NCBI RefSeq assembly: GCF_000284035.1 | Contig: NC_016887.1 | Location: forward strand, 4,898,001-4,962,000 | Reading direction: 5' to 3' | From: Nocardia cyriacigeorgica GUH-2 | Lineage (GTDB): Bacteria > Actinomycetota > Actinomycetes > Mycobacteriales > Mycobacteriaceae | DNA: 64,000 nucleotides | Shown here: positions 41,640-50,121 of the stretch, one piece after another | Numbering within the stretch: the stretch's first letter is position 1 | How the letters are laid out: every line of letters starts with the position of its first letter | Translations under genes and position numbers: made by a program | Notes under the pieces: model-generated | What the model saw: only the letters and a program-made list of their open reading frames with translations | Database searches by the model: none | What the model was told of the DNA's origin: nothing

Positions 41640-41809
41640 CAGTCCTCCACTCCGACAGCCCTATTCACATGATGACCATCGAATCCCGGGTATTCGACGG
41701 CGGTCAAATACCAGCCACACCACACGTGGGAACAGCACATCGCATCCTCCGCGAACTACGATCCGCGACGGCCGGAAGTCTGCGCCGACGAACCCGCGCC
41801 GGGCTGCGA

Positions 41810-43573
41810 TCAGTCTCGCGGGGCTTTGCCCGCCGCGACCTCTGCGGTGTAGCCGTCGTAGGCGGGTACGTACCCCGAGGAACGACCGGCCAAGACGAAC
41901 AGCTCGCCGGCTGCGTCGCGACGATAGCCCTGAGCGCGCAGTTCGACTTTGCGGCTCTTGAAGGTCGAGGTGGTTTCGAGTTCGTCGACGACCCGGATGA
42001 ACAGCGGCACCGCATAACTCGGCAGCCGCTCGTAGGCCAGCCGTGCCAGCGCTTTTCCGTCGAATTCGGTGCCGGGCGCCAGCGTCACCGCGGCCATTCC
42101 GGCCTTGCCGTCGGTGCCGGGGATGTCCACGCCGAACACCACGGCCTGCGCGATCGCCGGTGCCGCGCTCAACGCCCCTTCGACCTCGGTGGTGGCCACG
42201 TTCTCGCCCTTCCAGCGGAAGGTGTCGCCGAGCCGGTCGACGAAGGCGATGTGGTTCCAGCCCTGATCGCGCACCAGGTCGCCGGTGTCGAACCAGACGT
42301 CGCCGTGACGGAAGCCGTCGCGCACCAGTTTGGCCTCGGAGGCGGCCTGGTCGGTGTAGCCGTCGAACGGCGAGCGGCCGGTGACCTTGGCCAGCAGCAG
42401 CCCGACGCCGCCGGAGCGCACCCGGCGCAACCGGCCGTCGGGGCCGCGCTTGGGATTACCGGTGGCGTCGTCGTACTCGACGATGGCGTAGGGCAGCGGC
42501 CCGAATCCGGCGGTGCGATCGACCCCGAAGGCATTGACGAAGGCGATATTGGATTCGCTGGCGCCGTAGAACTCCACGATCCGCCCGATGCCGAAGCGGT
42601 GTTTGAACTCGTCCCACAGTTCCGGCCGCAACCCGTTGCCGACGGCCAGCCGGATCCGGTGCGCGCGGTCGGTGGGTTTGGCCGGCTGGTTGAGCAGGTA
42701 CCGGCACAGCTCGCCGATGTAGATGAACGCGGTGGCCCGTTCCCGGATCGCCTCGTCCCAGAACCGCGAGGCGGAGAACTGGCGGCCCAGCGCGAAGGTC
42801 GCACCGGCCGCGAGCACCGACGACAGCGCCACCGTGAGCGCGTTGTTGTGATACAGCGGCAGGCAGCAGTACATGGTGTCGTTGCCGCGCAGCCGGACCC
42901 CGAGCCCACCGAGTCCGGCCATGCTCTTGGTCCAGCGCAGATGCGTCATCACGCTGGCCTTGGGCAGGCCGGTGGTGCCGGAGGTGAAGATCAGGAACGC
43001 CCGCTCGCGCGCGGTCACCTCGGCGCACGACGGCGGATCGGACGGGTCGCCGAGCCGGGCTTCGGCGTGCAGGTCCTTGGCATAGAGCACGTTCCCCGGC
43101 GATGCGGGCAGCGAGTCGAGCGCCTCCTGGCATTCCTCGCCGACCACGTTCACCACGCTGCCGAGCAGTCCGAAGCTGTGCGCGAGCACCTGATCGCGCT
43201 GATGGTGATTGAGCAGGCCGACGGTGGCGCCGAGTTTGACCGTGGCCAGCACCGTGAACAGGGTCTCCGGGCGGTTGGTCATCAGCACACCGACCACGTC
43301 ACCGCGGCCGACCCCACGCGCGGCGAGCACGCTCGCATAGCGGTTCACCAGCGAATTGGCCGCGCCGTAACGGTATTCGGTGCCCTCGAACCGCAGGAAC
43401 GCCCGATGCGGATGACGGTGCGCCGCCCGCTGGAAGTACAGGCCGACCGACGCCTTGTCGCCGGGACCGACCAGCATGCCGAGGGCATTGCGCAGCATGC
43501 CGGGCGCGTCCACCGCCATCCCGGGCAGGCTCTTGGCCAGGTCGATAACACTGACGGTGCGGGCGTCACTCAT
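41810..43573 (-). CDS. fadD6: acyl-CoA synthetase FadD6
   Basis: This 587-aa very-long-chain/FATP-type acyl-CoA ligase has P-loop IFTSGTTGLPKA, the FATP-like EFYGASESN motif, WFDTGDLVRDQGWNHIAFVDRLGDTFRWKGENVATTEVE, and a C-terminus TFKSRKVELRAQGY. It activates fatty acids, perhaps coupled to uptake. The upstream LOG gene ends 4 bp before its start region, and GAGGAG is 10 nt before ATG 43573. In M. tuberculosis Rv1206 is followed by folP2; here a cassette intervenes. The 3' end is intact and is the parent or sister of the remnant at 38872. Confidence 0.9.
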   Translation of the reverse strand: MSDARTVSVIDLAKSLPGMAVDAPGMLRNALGMLVGPGDKASVGLYFQRAAHRHPHRAFLRFEGTEYRYGAANSLVNRYASVLAARGVGRGDVVGVLMTNRPETLFTVLATVKLGATVGLLNHHQRDQVLAHSFGLLGSVVNVVGEECQEALDSLPASPGNVLYAKDLHAEARLGDPSDPPSCAEVTARERAFLIFTSGTTGLPKASVMTHLRWTKSMAGLGGLGVRLRGNDTMYCCLPLYHNNALTVALSSVLAAGATFALGRQFSASRFWDEAIRERATAFIYIGELCRYLLNQPAKPTDRAHRIRLAVGNGLRPELWDEFKHRFGIGRIVEFYGASESNIAFVNAFGVDRTAGFGPLPYAIVEYDDATGNPKRGPDGRLRRVRSGGVGLLLAKVTGRSPFDGYTDQAASEAKLVRDGFRHGDVWFDTGDLVRDQGWNHIAFVDRLGDTFRWKGENVATTEVEGALSAAPAIAQAVVFGVDIPGTDGKAGMAAVTLAPGTEFDGKALARLAYERLPSYAVPLFIRVVDELETTSTFKSRKVELRAQGYRRDAAGELFVLAGRSSGYVPAYDGYTAEVAAGKAPRD

Positions 43574-43577
43574 CGGA

Positions 43578-44189
43578 TCAGTACTCCTCGATCGGATGCT
43601 GCTGTGCGGCAGCGGGATTGCCTGGTGATTCGGCCGCGAGGGGCCGCAGCGCCGCAAAGGCCTCGTCGAAATCGGTGACCACACGCACCCGGTCCAAGGC
43701 CGGCTGCGGCACGAAACCCCGCGCGTGCAGCTCGTCGACCCAGGCGAACAGTCCGCGGTAGTGCCCGTCCGGATCCAGCACGACCACCGGCTTGTCGTGC
43801 ACGCCGAGGTAGGCGCCGGTCCAGGTCTCGAAGAACTCCTCGAGGGTGCCGATACCGCCGGGCAGGGTGAGGAAGGCGTCGGCGCGGTCTTCCATCACCT
43901 GTTTGCGCTGGCGCATGGTGTCGGTGACGACCAGTTCGTCGGCATCCACGTCGGCCACCTCGCGGTGCACCAGATGCTTCGGGATGACGCCGATGGTGTT
44001 GGCGCCACCGGCGCGTGCGGCCGTGGCCACCGCGCCCATCATCGACACGTGACCGCCGCCGGACACCAATTGCCAACCGCGCCGGGCGATCTCGGTGCCC
44101 ACCTGCGCGGCCAGCGCCAGCTGCGCCTGGTCGATGGTGCTGGCCGAGCAGTACACGCAGACGGCGTAGGCGCGTTTGCCCGCGCTCAC
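43578..44189 (-). CDS. LOG-family protein (cytokinin riboside 5'-monophosphate phosphoribohydrolase type)
   Basis: This 203-aa Rossmann-like protein has the LOG catalytic motif LPGGIGTLEEFFE and the preceding QRKQVMEDRADAF (Arg/Glu pair). The phosphate loop is GGGHVSMMGAV, where Ser replaces the more usual Gly. LOG enzymes release free cytokinin-like adenines and ribose-5-phosphate from AMP derivatives; Rv1205 of M. tuberculosis does this. GTG 44189 is chosen: GGAGG lies 7 nt upstream and it overlaps the preceding stop as GTGA. A second LOG gene precedes it, so the two are translated together. Confidence 0.88.
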   Translation of the reverse strand: MSAGKRAYAVCVYCSASTIDQAQLALAAQVGTEIARRGWQLVSGGGHVSMMGAVATAARAGGANTIGVIPKHLVHREVADVDADELVVTDTMRQRKQVMEDRADAFLTLPGGIGTLEEFFETWTGAYLGVHDKPVVVLDPDGHYRGLFAWVDELHARGFVPQPALDRVRVVTDFDEAFAALRPLAAESPGNPAAAQQHPIEEY

Positions 44190-44992
44190 CACTTGTCCTC
44201 CGTGCCCATGGTTTCCAGGTTCTCGCGTTCGGCCGTCGCCTGCTCCAGAATCCGCACCACGTCCTCGACGCTGTCGGTGACGTAGAGCAGGTCCACATCG
44301 CCCGGCGAGATCTTGCCGGCGCCCAGCAGCGAATCCCGGATCCAGTCCACCAGTCCGCCCCAGAACCTGGTGCCGAACAAGATGATCGGGAACCGGGTGA
44401 TCTTGCGGGTCTGCACCAGCGTCAGCGCCTCGAACAGTTCGTCCATGGTGCCGAAGCCGCCCGGCAGGCAGACGAAGGCTTGCGAGTACTTGACGAACAT
44501 CGTCTTGCGGACGAAGAAGTACCGGAAGTTGATGCCGAGATCGACCCATTCGTTGAGCCCCTGCTCGAACGGCAGCTCGATACCCAGGCCGATTGAATAA
44601 CCGCCGGCCTCACACGCGCCCCGGTTGGCGGCCTCCATCGCGCCCGGCCCGCCGCCGGTGATCACCGCGAATCCGGCATGCGCCAGCGCCGAGCCGATGG
44701 CGCGGGCAGCCTCGTACTCGGGATGGTCGACCGGCGTGCGCGCCGAACCGAACACCGAGACCGCGCGCGGCACCTCGGCCAGCGCTCCGAAACCCTCCAC
44801 GAATTCGGCCTGGATGCGCAGCACCCGCCACGGGTCGGTATGCACCCAGTCGCTGTCACCGCGCCGATCCAGCAGATTCCGGTCGGCGGTGCCGGTACCG
44901 GGCTTGCGATCCCGGCGGAACATGATCGGCCCGCGGAATCTGGCTGTCGACTTCGGCTTGCTGTTGAGTGGCTCGGCGGCGTCAGTGGACAT
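44186..44992 (-). CDS. LOG-family protein, longer paralogue (TIGR00730 type)
   Basis: In this 268-aa protein the N-terminal ~80 residues are charged and unlike LOG. The core has SVFGSARTPVDHPEYEAARAIG, phosphate loop TGGGPGAMEAANRGA, and the catalytic LPGGFGTMDELFEALT. RKTMFVKYSQAF matches the R-x-x-M-x-x-x-S/A element. The tandem LOG pair with a GTGA overlap suggests a heteromeric complex or a divided substrate range. It could be a nucleotide 5'-monophosphate nucleosidase (PpnN-like) instead of a cytokinin-activating enzyme. Confidence 0.85.
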   Translation of the reverse strand: MSTDAAEPLNSKPKSTARFRGPIMFRRDRKPGTGTADRNLLDRRGDSDWVHTDPWRVLRIQAEFVEGFGALAEVPRAVSVFGSARTPVDHPEYEAARAIGSALAHAGFAVITGGGPGAMEAANRGACEAGGYSIGLGIELPFEQGLNEWVDLGINFRYFFVRKTMFVKYSQAFVCLPGGFGTMDELFEALTLVQTRKITRFPIILFGTRFWGGLVDWIRDSLLGAGKISPGDVDLLYVTDSVEDVVRILEQATAERENLETMGTEDKW

Positions 44993-45105
44993 GCCAGCCA
45001 AACTACCGGGCCGCGACCTGCGGTTGCGGGCGGATCGGTTTTCCCGGCACCGGTCATGCGGTGGTTGCCCGCAGTTCACTCACGGGCCATCGCCGACAGC
45101 GTTTT

Positions 45106-46206
45106 TCAGCTGGACGCGCCGGTGAGGTAGCTGCGCAGCATCGCCGTCACCTGCGTGATCTGCGCCAGCGGCACTCGCTCGTCACGCTTGTGCGCCAGAT
45201 TCGGGTCGCCCGGGCCGAAGTTCACCGCGGGGACGCCGCGGGCGGCGAAGCGGGAGACGTCGGTCCAGCCGTATTTCGCCCGCACTCCCGCAGCGCCGTG
45301 CGCGTGCACCCGGTTGATCAAGTCCTTGGCGGCGGGTGCCGTGAGGCCGGGCAGGGCGCCGGGGGCGGCGTCGGTGACCTGGAAGTCGAGCTCCAGGCCG
45401 GCGAAGACCTCGCGGACGTGGTCGGTGGCCTGGGCGACGCTGCGGTCGGGCGCGAACCGGAAATTGACGTCGACCTCGGCGGCATCGGGCACCACATTGC
45501 CCGCCACCCCGCCGGCCACCCGCACCGCCGACAGTCCCTCGCGGTAGACGCAGCCGTCGATATCGACCTCCCGCGCCCGGTACTCCGACAGCCGCTGCAA
45601 GACCGGCGCCAGCCGATGAATGGCGTTGTCGCCCAGCCAGGCTCGTGCCGAATGCGCCCTGGTGCCCGCGGTGGTGAGCCGGGCCCGCAGGGTGCCCTGG
45701 CAGCCGGCCTCGACCCAGCCGCCGGAGGGTTCGCCGAGGATCGCCAGATCGCCGTCCAGCCATTCCGGGCGTTCGCGTTCGATCCGGGCCAGGCCGTTGA
45801 ACTCCGCGGCGATCTCCTCGCAGTCGTAGAAGATCAGCGTCAGATCGTGCGCGGGTTCGGCGATGGTGGCGGCCAGATGCAGGAACACCGCATCGCCGGA
45901 TTTCATGTCCACGGTGCCGCAGCCGTACATCACCGGCTCACCGTCCTCGACGTCCATCCGGCTCGGCACATTGTCGGCGATCGGCACCGTGTCCAGGTGC
46001 CCGGCCAGCACCACCCGGGTCGGCAGCCCGCGATCGGTGCGCGCCAGCACCACGTTGCCGTCGCGCACGATCTCGAACCCGCTGGTCTGTGTGCGCAACG
46101 CGGCCTCGACCGCGTCGGTGACGGCCAGCTCGTCCCTGGACACACTCGGGATGTCGACGAGGGCGGCAGTCAGGGCAATCGGGTCGGCGCGCAGATCGAG
46201 GGTCAC
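45106..46206 (-). CDS. dapE: succinyl-diaminopimelate desuccinylase
   Basis: This 366-aa M20 metallopeptidase-fold enzyme has VVLAGHLDTVPIADN (first His and Asp ligand), YGCGTVDMKSGDAVFLH, FYDCEEIAAEFNGL (Glu base/ligand), and RFAARGVPAVNFGPGDPNLAHKRDE near the C-terminus. It releases LL-diaminopimelate from its N-succinyl form. dapD is divergent 121 bp away and dapC lies at 56.9 kb, so three steps of the succinylase branch of lysine/DAP synthesis are linked here. Confidence 0.94.
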   Translation of the reverse strand: MTLDLRADPIALTAALVDIPSVSRDELAVTDAVEAALRTQTSGFEIVRDGNVVLARTDRGLPTRVVLAGHLDTVPIADNVPSRMDVEDGEPVMYGCGTVDMKSGDAVFLHLAATIAEPAHDLTLIFYDCEEIAAEFNGLARIERERPEWLDGDLAILGEPSGGWVEAGCQGTLRARLTTAGTRAHSARAWLGDNAIHRLAPVLQRLSEYRAREVDIDGCVYREGLSAVRVAGGVAGNVVPDAAEVDVNFRFAPDRSVAQATDHVREVFAGLELDFQVTDAAPGALPGLTAPAAKDLINRVHAHGAAGVRAKYGWTDVSRFAARGVPAVNFGPGDPNLAHKRDERVPLAQITQVTAMLRSYLTGASS

Positions 46207-46327
46207 CCCGCTCAGCGTAGTCAGCGGCTACCCGACGCCGGGGACCTCGGTCACCGGCCGTGATCTGCGCGGCAGCCGGTGACGTGGCTGCACCACGCGC
46301 CCGCGACGGTCGGTAGGCTCTGCTGAC

Positions 46328-47275
46328 GTGAGCATTCAGGGAGCAACTGCAGTCGGTATCGCCAATGTGACCGCGGACGGCACCGTCCTCGACACCTGGT
46401 TCCCGAATCCCCAGCTGGGTGAGTTCGCCGAGACCGCGACCAAGCGGCTCGACGAGGTGCCCGCGGAGTTCGCTGCGCTGGTCGGTCCCGACGAGGCGCG
46501 CGGGGTCGAGGTGATCGCGGTGCAGACCACCATCGCCGACCTGTCGGCCGCGCCGGTGGACGCCCACGACGTCTACCTGCGGCTGCACCTGCTCTCGCAC
46601 CGGCTCGTGCGCCCGCACGAGGTGAGCCTGGACGGCCAGTTCGGCCTGCTCAGCAATGTGGTGTGGACCAACCACGGCCCCGCCGCGGTGGAGGGTTTCG
46701 AGACCACCCGCGCCAAGCTACGCGCCCGCGGCCCGGTGACGGTCTACAGCGTCGACAAGTTCCCGCGCATGGTCGACTACGTGGTGCCCTCCGGTGTGCG
46801 CATCGGTGACGCCGACCGCGTCCGCCTCGGCGCGCATCTGGCCTCGGGTACCACCGTCATGCACGAAGGCTTCGTCAACTTCAACGCGGGCACCCTCGGC
46901 GCCTCCATGGTCGAGGGCCGCATCTCCGCGGGCGTGGTCGTGGGCGACGGCTCCGATATCGGCGGCGGCGCCTCCACCATGGGCACCCTCTCCGGCGGCG
47001 GCACCACCGTCATCTCCATCGGCGAGCGCTCCCTGCTCGGCGCCAACTCCGGCCTCGGCATCCCGCTCGGCGACGACTGCGTCCTGGAAGCCGGCCTCTA
47101 CCTGACCGCGGGCACCAAGGTGACCACCCCCGACGGGACCACCGTCAAGGCCGCCCAGCTCAGCGGCCAGAACAACCTGCTGTTCCGGCGCAACTCCGTC
47201 ACCGGCGCCGTCGAGGTCGTGCACCGCAAGGGCACCGGCATCGAACTCAACGCCGACCTGCACGCCAACGACTGA
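46328..47275 (+). CDS. dapD: 2,3,4,5-tetrahydropyridine-2,6-dicarboxylate N-succinyltransferase
   Basis: This 315-aa actinobacterial-type DapD has an N-terminal alpha/beta region, VDYVVPSGVRIGDADRVRLGAHL, and a left-handed beta-helix of hexapeptide repeats (MHEGFVNFNAGTLGASMVEGRISAG). SGGGTTVISIGERSLLGANSG contributes to the succinyl-CoA site. Rv1201c is the homologue. It starts with GTG 46328, is divergent from dapE, and is followed by a hairpin terminator. Confidence 0.93.
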   Translation: MSIQGATAVGIANVTADGTVLDTWFPNPQLGEFAETATKRLDEVPAEFAALVGPDEARGVEVIAVQTTIADLSAAPVDAHDVYLRLHLLSHRLVRPHEVSLDGQFGLLSNVVWTNHGPAAVEGFETTRAKLRARGPVTVYSVDKFPRMVDYVVPSGVRIGDADRVRLGAHLASGTTVMHEGFVNFNAGTLGASMVEGRISAGVVVGDGSDIGGGASTMGTLSGGGTTVISIGERSLLGANSGLGIPLGDDCVLEAGLYLTAGTKVTTPDGTTVKAAQLSGQNNLLFRRNSVTGAVEVVHRKGTGIELNADLHAND

Positions 47276-47300
47276 CCGCCTCCGTGGGGTATCCGGTTCG

Positions 47301-47331
47301 GCCCATGCCGCCCAATTAGAGGCGGCAGGGC
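47301..47331 (+). terminator. hairpin terminator after dapD
   Basis: GCCC-a-TGCCGCC pairs with GGCGGCA-GGGC (11 bp with a one-base bulge, 8-nt loop), 25 nt after the dapD stop. There is no T tract, so the assignment is moderate. Confidence 0.5.
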
Positions 47332-47436
47332 CTGATCGGCCGGGCCATCAGCAGGTGACCGCACCCGCGTGCGCAGCGGATGCGGTGGCAGGCGCCAACG
47401 ATTGAACACCCAGTTCGGGTGGGTTACCGTGCCCCC

Positions 47437-48924
47437 ATGCACGCACTCCGGCCCGGTGCCGACTTCGCCGGGTACCGGATCGAGCGGGTGCTCGGCGTGG
47501 GTGGCATGGGCAGTGTGTACGCGGCGCGGCATCCGCGGCTGCCCCGGTTGGTGGCGCTGAAGCTGCTGCATTCCTCGTTCGCCGAGGATCCGGTGTTCCG
47601 TGGGCGGTTCGAGCGCGAGGCCGAACTGGCCGGGCGGCTCGATCATCCGAATATCGTGACGATCCACGATCGCGGCCGGGAAGGGTCGCAGCTGTGGATC
47701 AGCATGCAGTACGTCGAAGGCACCGACGCCGAGACGGCCGTGCGCACCGGGCAGATGCCGCCGTTGCGGGCGCTGTACGTGGCCGCCGCGACCGCCGACG
47801 CACTCGACTACGCGCACCGCGCCGGCATGCTGCACCGCGATGTGAAGCCCGCCAACATCCTGATCCGCGACGATCCCGGTGCTACCGGCCCGGAACGGGT
47901 GCTGCTCACCGATTTCGGCATCGCGAAGGCTCGTGACGAGGCCACCGCGCTGACCCGGACCGGCACCCTGCTCGCCACCCTGCGCTACGCCTCGCCCGAG
48001 CAGCTGGAAGGCAAGCCGCTCGATCCGCGCTCGGACCAGTATTCGCTGGGCTGCACACTGTTTCACCTGCTCGCCGGGCAACCGCCGTATCCGACCGAGA
48101 GCGCGGCCGCGTTGATCAGCGCGCACCTGGTGCAGCCGGTGCCGCGGATCAGTGCGGTGCGGCCAGATCTGCCGCCCGCACTCGACGAGGTGTTCGCGCG
48201 GGCGCTCGCCAAGGACCCGCAGCAACGTTTCGGCAGTTGCGCGGAGATGGTGGCGGCGGCGCGGCGGGCGTTCACCGAGCCGGCACCGCAGCCTTCCGCG
48301 CCGCTCGCGCAGCCCGCCGTCCCGGCCCGTCGCCGCCGGTGGCCGGTCGCGGTGGCGGGGCTGGTGGTGGTCGCGGCGGCTGTCACGGCAACGGTCGTCG
48401 CCGCGCGATCCGGGGATGAGGTTGCGCCAGGGCCGACTACGACCGTCGCCCTACCGCCCACCATCGGACTCACGACCGCGCCGCCGGCCACCACCGCCGC
48501 ACCGGACCCGTGGGTGGCGGGCCGCGAAACCATCGCCCTGTTCCCCGACCTGCTGCCCGACGGCCCGGACAGCGCCGGATTCCGCGATCTGCGGTGCAGT
48601 TTCGCCACCAAGAACCCGGACGCGGTGTGGACCCACGGCTTCAACTGCCAGGACGGCGACAAGCTCGAGCTGCAAGTGCTCACCCACGACGACGCCGCCA
48701 TCGTCGACTCCTATATCGCCACCCTGCCGCCGGCCGACACCGAGCAGCTGCGTTCGCGCTACGGGCAGCCGCTGATCGTGCGAAAGTTCAATGGTTCGAC
48801 GGGTCCGTGGGTGCTGGTCCAGTTCGCGGAGGGGCCGCGCGCCGCCATCACCTTTCAGGTCTTCCGCAAAGGCCGCACGCACCAGGAGGTGATCGACGAA
48901 TGGGTTCGTACCGCACCGTTCTGA
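47437..48924 (+). CDS. receptor-type Ser/Thr protein kinase (Hanks type)
   Basis: This 495-aa protein has a kinase domain at residues about 10-270 with GVGGMGSVYAA, the VALKLL Lys, catalytic loop HRDVKPANIL, DFGIAK and an APE equivalent ASPEQLEG. A basic/Pro juxtamembrane region and one membrane helix (about 307-330) follow. The ~150-residue extracellular domain has two Cys (DLRCSFATK, FNCQDGD), probably a disulfide. There are no PASTA repeats. The sensor domain resembles those of Nocardia/mycobacterial orphan kinases. A lipoprotein gene overlaps its 3' end by 25 bp, so the two may act together. Confidence 0.9.
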   Translation: MHALRPGADFAGYRIERVLGVGGMGSVYAARHPRLPRLVALKLLHSSFAEDPVFRGRFEREAELAGRLDHPNIVTIHDRGREGSQLWISMQYVEGTDAETAVRTGQMPPLRALYVAAATADALDYAHRAGMLHRDVKPANILIRDDPGATGPERVLLTDFGIAKARDEATALTRTGTLLATLRYASPEQLEGKPLDPRSDQYSLGCTLFHLLAGQPPYPTESAAALISAHLVQPVPRISAVRPDLPPALDEVFARALAKDPQQRFGSCAEMVAAARRAFTEPAPQPSAPLAQPAVPARRRRWPVAVAGLVVVAAAVTATVVAARSGDEVAPGPTTTVALPPTIGLTTAPPATTAAPDPWVAGRETIALFPDLLPDGPDSAGFRDLRCSFATKNPDAVWTHGFNCQDGDKLELQVLTHDDAAIVDSYIATLPPADTEQLRSRYGQPLIVRKFNGSTGPWVLVQFAEGPRAAITFQVFRKGRTHQEVIDEWVRTAPF

Positions 48925-50117
48925 CCCGGTTCGCCGCGGTCGGCGCGCTCGCGCTGCTGACGGCCTGTTCGACGGTGACCGGCACGCCGGTGGCCGCCGA
49001 GGTCGATGTACGCACCCTCGAGGTGGGCGACTACCCGATCGAACCGCTCGACGTGAACGGGGTGCGGGTGGCCTCCGACGGCCCGATCCTGGAGGGGCTG
49101 CGGATGGCGGGGGCGATCGCGGTGCCGCACGAGATCGATGACGATCTGGTGCACAACTGGGGCACCGATGTGATCGACAGTCCGAAGAAGGCCGCCGACG
49201 CCTCCGCCATCTCGAATGTGAACCTGCCGACGCTGGAGCGGCACGGGTTCCTGGTGGCCTTCGATATCGCCGAGGCCGACGAGCCGTTCCCCACCGACGT
49301 CCGCCCGACCGAGACCGATGCCACCGTCACCCGCGTGGTGCTCATGCGGTTCCCGGACGCCGACCGTGCACGGACCGCCGCCCGGGAGCTGGAGAGCACC
49401 GATTTCGCGGTGAGCCCGGATAACCGGCCGGTCACCGTCCCGGGTTACCCACAGGCGCACGCACATTGGCGTCCCGGCATCAAGACCGTGAGCGCGCTGA
49501 TGGCGCACGGCGAGATCGTCATCAGCCTCTTCCTGCAACATCCGACGCCGGACCTGGACGCGATGACCACCCGCCTGCGCGAGATCTTCGACGCCCAACT
49601 CCCCCTGCTCGACGATTTCGAACCCACCCCGCCCGGGGAATTCACCGACCTCCCCCGCGATTCGGACGACATACTGCGCCGCGCCCTGACTCCCGGCCCC
49701 CGCGATCAGCACGTGCCCATCTCCGCAGGCGACTACTCCGCCTGGACCGGCCGCGCCGCCGTCCACTTCCGGCCGGTCGATCAGCCGGAACTGCTCGAAG
49801 CCTGGGATGACGGCGGCGTCGACGCGGTGGCCAAGTCCGGCTCCACCACCGTCTTCCGCTTCCGCGACAACGCCGCCGCCATCGCCTTCGGCACCGCCTG
49901 GGCGGACAACCAGAGCCCGAACAGCCACCCCATCGACCCACCCGCCGACGTCCCCGGCGTCCGCTGTGTCGAACGCCCCGCGACCACCGGCAAACCCGCC
50001 GTGGCCCGCTGCTACCTCACCTACCGCCGCCACGCCGCCTTCGTCACCGGCGACGACCCCACCGACGTCCGCCACCAGGCCGCAGCCCAATACGCCCTGC
50101 TGGTGAATACGCAGTAG
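48900..50117 (+). CDS. secreted lipoprotein (DUF7373-like), linked to the kinase
   Basis: The 405-aa lipoprotein has signal LTRFAAVGALALLTACS (lipobox LTAC, Cys near residue 23). Two related alpha/beta repeats follow (residues about 60-240 and 270-400), and a Cys pair near the C-terminus (VRCVERP, ARCYLTY). It resembles a family expanded in Nocardia with no assigned function. It overlaps the kinase gene by 25 bp; AGGAGG lies 9-10 nt before ATG 48900. A ligand-capture or co-receptor role for the kinase is plausible from linkage only. Confidence 0.75.
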   Translation: MGSYRTVLTRFAAVGALALLTACSTVTGTPVAAEVDVRTLEVGDYPIEPLDVNGVRVASDGPILEGLRMAGAIAVPHEIDDDLVHNWGTDVIDSPKKAADASAISNVNLPTLERHGFLVAFDIAEADEPFPTDVRPTETDATVTRVVLMRFPDADRARTAARELESTDFAVSPDNRPVTVPGYPQAHAHWRPGIKTVSALMAHGEIVISLFLQHPTPDLDAMTTRLREIFDAQLPLLDDFEPTPPGEFTDLPRDSDDILRRALTPGPRDQHVPISAGDYSAWTGRAAVHFRPVDQPELLEAWDDGGVDAVAKSGSTTVFRFRDNAAAIAFGTAWADNQSPNSHPIDPPADVPGVRCVERPATTGKPAVARCYLTYRRHAAFVTGDDPTDVRHQAAAQYALLVNTQ

Positions 50118-50121
50118 GCGG

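Larger units (their letters stand above)
39048..41809 (-). other. inserted three-gene cassette (candidate type VII effector/immunity island)
   Basis: The segment holds genes at 41639-41025, 41028-39454 and 39457-39059, each pair joined by ATGA. It is flanked by the end of intact fadD6 and by the fadD6-like remnant next to folP2. No integrase, transposase or inverted termini are seen. It is absent from the corresponding M. tuberculosis gene order as I know it (Rv1206-Rv1207 adjacent). Insertion by homologous or illegitimate recombination at the fadD6 3' end is inferred. Confidence 0.65.

Noticed and set aside
39048..41809. Insertion sequence or phage as carrier of the cassette
   Set aside because: No transposase, integrase, terminal inverted repeat or tRNA site was found; only the duplicated fadD6-like tail indicates insertion.
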